Assembly (NCBI GenBank): GCA_021785735.1
Contig: JAJYEP010000004.1
Location: 1-41,936 of the forward strand
DNA length: 41,936 nt
Direction: 5' to 3'
DNA from: Thermoplasmata archaeon
GTDB lineage: Archaea; Thermoplasmatota; Thermoplasmata; Thermoplasmatales; Thermoplasmataceae
Shown: positions 39,166 through 41,936 of the stretch, one piece after another
How the letters are laid out: each line of letters starts with the position of its first letter
Position numbering within the stretch: the first letter of the stretch is position 1
The notes under the pieces: model-generated
Told to the model about the DNA's origin: nothing
Seen by the model: the letters and a program-made list of their open reading frames with translations, nothing else
Database searches by the model: none
Made by a program: the position numbers and the translations under genes

Positions 39166-40194
39166 TCACTTCAAGGGTCTCTTTATCTCCCTGTTCTTCA
39201 TCTCCATTTCCACCAGATAATCCCTGAAATTGACCTTCGACCATAATTCGCTCTTTCGTTTCAGGTACTCCATGTCGCCTGCGTTTATGTAAATCCTCGT
39301 TTCTTCCCCTGAAAGTTTGTACCGTTCATATTCTTTGAAAATTATGGATTCAATCATTGATTCCACGAACTGCACGTACCTGTTCTGAGAGCTCACACTA
39401 TTTCCTGACTTCTTAGCAGTGCGGAGGATGGAGGCTGCAAAGAGTGTTATTCCAAGAAGGACTTTTCTAGGAAACTTTTCAAGCTTGATTCTGAGCAGTA
39501 TGTCCCTATAAGTAAAATTGCAGCCGATAATGCAGTCCCTGAAGGACAGTATATTGGTTAGTGTTGGTATGATTTCTGCAACCTTGCTATAATAAACGGA
39601 ATTCACGATATTGTTTCCAGAGAAGAGGTACGAAGGTGGGATAATGGTCTTCAACACGGGAAAAACCAAGATTCCAAAGTTTAGACTTATTCTTCCCAGA
39701 ACGTCAATTTCCGAGCACTGTCGTAAATTTTTCCACCCTCCGATCTCGTTGACGAGTGACCTTGGTATTATCAGCATGGATGTGAATACCGCTTTCTTCT
39801 CGTTATTGGCAAGAAATACTGATATTGTGTCTGCAAGTTGCAGGTCATAGATAGTTGATGATTCAAAAATAATGATATAGTTTCCCGTGCTCTTATTTAT
39901 GAGGTTTGAATAATCCTCACCAACATTGCCGGTTGATCTAATAATCGATACGTTTTCGTATTTGCCGCGGATATCAAAGGCAACCAATGATGAGCGTACT
40001 GAACCTGGTTTAATGCATAAAATGATCTCATAATCTCTACCAATTTCCTCTGCTATAGCTTCTATACTGCTTATGGACTGTTCCAACCTGAAGGCGGTGT
40101 CATTTACTGTAGACAGGAATGAAATTTTAGTTATAACTGCATTTTCGGGTGAAAAGAAAGAAGGTATTTTTACAAAATCTGCCAGATCTTTCAA
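39166..40194 (-). CDS. Divergent GT-A/family 2 glycosyltransferase-like protein
   Basis: FLSTVNDTAFRLEQSISSIEAIAEEIGRDYEIILC, GNVGEDYSNLINKSTGNYIIIFESST arrangement resembles GT2, without a clear DXD. Confidence 0.65.
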   Translation of the reverse strand: MKDLADFVKIPSFFSPENAVITKISFLSTVNDTAFRLEQSISSIEAIAEEIGRDYEIILCIKPGSVRSSLVAFDIRGKYENVSIIRSTGNVGEDYSNLINKSTGNYIIIFESSTIYDLQLADTISVFLANNEKKAVFTSMLIIPRSLVNEIGGWKNLRQCSEIDVLGRISLNFGILVFPVLKTIIPPSYLFSGNNIVNSVYYSKVAEIIPTLTNILSFRDCIIGCNFTYRDILLRIKLEKFPRKVLLGITLFAASILRTAKKSGNSVSSQNRYVQFVESMIESIIFKEYERYKLSGEETRIYINAGDMEYLKRKSELWSKVNFRDYLVEMEMKNREIKRPLK

Positions 40195-40353
40195 TGCTTA
40201 TACATATAATTACCGCATAAAATCCTTTTCAATCAATTTCCACACAGGTCATTGGCCATTCGGATTCAATCGATACATGGTATTGAATACGCCATGTCTA
40301 AAGCTTGCCCCCGATTTCAAAGTGGAATTCATCAACTGATAGCGTACCGCACT

Positions 40354-41697
40354 TCATGATAGGTGATTTCTCGCGAGAGCTTCCTTAATTTCCTTCTTCG
40401 CAGTTTCCCTCAGCCAGGGATGGTAGATTTCAATTCCAGCACGCCTCATCAGATCTTCTTCGGTCATAGCACATTCCTTCATAATGTGCATATCATAGTT
40501 GTCAAAGCTGAAATCCCTTTTATAAAGTATTTCTGGTTTACCCCTGAGAGAAGCACTTTTTCCCATATCCTTCAGTATGATTTTTGCAACCTTCCTTGCA
40601 ACCTTTCCATAGTCTGTAATCTTTCCACCGAGGATCTCGATTATATTGTTTATCATGGCGAGTTTGAAGTCCCGGGATACCTTTCCAGGATCAGAGCCGG
40701 CACCATAAAGTGGTCTTATTCCCCAGTAAGTGGAAAGTACGCTGCCTCTTGAAATAGAAGGATAGATACGGGCTACACTCTTTACGATGTAGTCAATTTC
40801 TTCCTCCGGGGCAACAGTATCCTCAGGTGATTTCACAAATACATCGGTTGTCCCAATGATAATCACTTCTTCCCTTGGGATTACAAACATCTGTCTACCA
40901 TCAATGTGCGACCTGAACACTATGGCATTAGTAATAGGCTTGTCGAACTGTTTTATAACTATGTGGGTCCCCCTGCTCAGAAGAAACTTTTCATCCTTCT
41001 TCAGATTGAGAGCCACTGAAACTTCATTAACCCAAGGCCCGGCCGCGTTGATAATGTACTTCGATCTCACTGAAAACGGCTCATTTTTTATCGTGTCCAC
41101 CACATGAAGTTCCTTCACATTTTTGTCGTCCCTGAGCCCCACCACTTCGGCATGGTTGATGCAGATGCCCCCCTTCATGACTGCAGACATTATATTGTGC
41201 ATGACGAGAGTTGTGTCGTCCGTCATAGCATCCAGATAATCAAAGTATCCCCTGATTGACTTGTCAAATTCCCCATGATTCTTCACCATGTGAGGTATCT
41301 TGAAGTGACCGCCCAGAACATTATACATAAACAGGCCAAGAGAGAGCTCAAAGCGATTCCATGAATAGTCATCCACAAGTATCCTGAAGTTTACGGGCTT
41401 TACCAGGAAATCATACCTGAGAAGAAAATTTCTCTCTCTGAGCAAGTCCCTTGTGAGTTTAATGTGCATCTGAGCAAGATATCTTAACCCACCATGTATC
41501 AACTTTGATGATCCGGAGCTCGTACCTGCAGCAAAATCATTCTTCTCAAGAAGTATCGCCCTTATACCGATCTGCGACAACAGATTGATAATACCCGCGC
41601 CCACGATACCTCCACCTATAACAGCGACATCATAATCTGAATTTTTAGTTCCATCAATGAAAGATTTTCTTGAAGCATATGAGAAATTGTTTTCCAT
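40354..41697 (-). CDS. glpD: FAD-dependent glycerol-3-phosphate dehydrogenase
   Basis: DVAVIGGGIVGAGIINLLSQIGIRAILLEKNDFAAGTSSGSSKLIHGGLRYL, GTTDVF, YWGIRPLYG. Confidence 0.93.
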   Translation of the reverse strand: MENNFSYASRKSFIDGTKNSDYDVAVIGGGIVGAGIINLLSQIGIRAILLEKNDFAAGTSSGSSKLIHGGLRYLAQMHIKLTRDLLRERNFLLRYDFLVKPVNFRILVDDYSWNRFELSLGLFMYNVLGGHFKIPHMVKNHGEFDKSIRGYFDYLDAMTDDTTLVMHNIMSAVMKGGICINHAEVVGLRDDKNVKELHVVDTIKNEPFSVRSKYIINAAGPWVNEVSVALNLKKDEKFLLSRGTHIVIKQFDKPITNAIVFRSHIDGRQMFVIPREEVIIIGTTDVFVKSPEDTVAPEEEIDYIVKSVARIYPSISRGSVLSTYWGIRPLYGAGSDPGKVSRDFKLAMINNIIEILGGKITDYGKVARKVAKIILKDMGKSASLRGKPEILYKRDFSFDNYDMHIMKECAMTEEDLMRRAGIEIYHPWLRETAKKEIKEALARNHLS

Positions 41698-41760
41698 CCA
41701 TTCTCATCTCCTCCCCTATAATCGTCAATAAATATTAATAAAGATGCCTTACTCCTTCGA

Positions 41761-41936
41761 ATGCAACTTTACATAATCTTCGCACTCAGTTCAGCACTTT
41801 TCCTGTTTTTATCAATCTCCCTTGGTTTTGCTGTTTTTAGAGTTACTGTAATTCGGAACTTTCTGAATAGACTCAAAACTGAAACTGAGTATTCCTCCAC
41901 TGCCTATCTACTGAGGCTTTCTATAAGGTATTCAAG
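41761..41936 (+). CDS. N-terminal fragment of a membrane protein (MQLYIIFALSSALFLFLSISLGFAVFRVTVIRNFLNRL..., truncated by window end)
   Basis: Open ATG ORF to window end, one N-terminal TM. Confidence 0.5.
   Translation, partial: MQLYIIFALSSALFLFLSISLGFAVFRVTVIRNFLNRLKTETEYSSTAYLLRLSIRYS

Noticed and set aside
1-41936. CRISPR arrays, transposases, integrases, toxin-antitoxin or classic defence genes
   Set aside because: No regularly spaced direct repeats and no ORF with motifs of these families seen on either strand.

Overview
This window looks like chromosomal DNA from a Thermoplasmatales-type archaeon. The evidence is a thermosome, archaeal TATA boxes close to start codons, a sedolisin-type acid protease, tRNA-Ser(GCT), tRNA-His(GTG), and an archaeal NAPRTase. 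Most of it is housekeeping or metabolic, tightly packed and mostly on the minus strand. Recognisable groups are: a tyrosine/homogentisate catabolic cluster (hppD-fah-hmgA-NUDIX), divergent from a chlorite dismutase/HemQ-like gene; cysS-pncA-pncB running directly into a secreted, membrane-anchored S53 protease and two small surface proteins; two tandem histidine phosphatases; an ArsB/NhaD-type permease; a YyaL/SSP411-like protein; a METTL5-like methyltransferase; sucCD-argF; trxB; a thermosome gene; a two-domain ThyX-like protein; and a surface-protein/glycosyltransferase/HAD-phosphatase cassette next to glycerol-3-phosphate dehydrogenase. I saw no CRISPR array, integrase, transposase or rRNA. 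No complete, obviously new system stands out. The best leads are: (a) a double-domain ThyX-like protein whose signature motif appears split between its halves; (b) a small unannotated ORF whose stop codon overlaps the first base of tRNA-Ser; (c) a surface glycoprotein/glycosylation cassette containing a GT-like protein that seems to lack DXD; (d) a thermosome promoter with a perfect palindrome at the predicted start site; and (e) a thioredoxin reductase lacking the usual NADPH motif. All functional calls come from reading motifs by eye; no database search was run.
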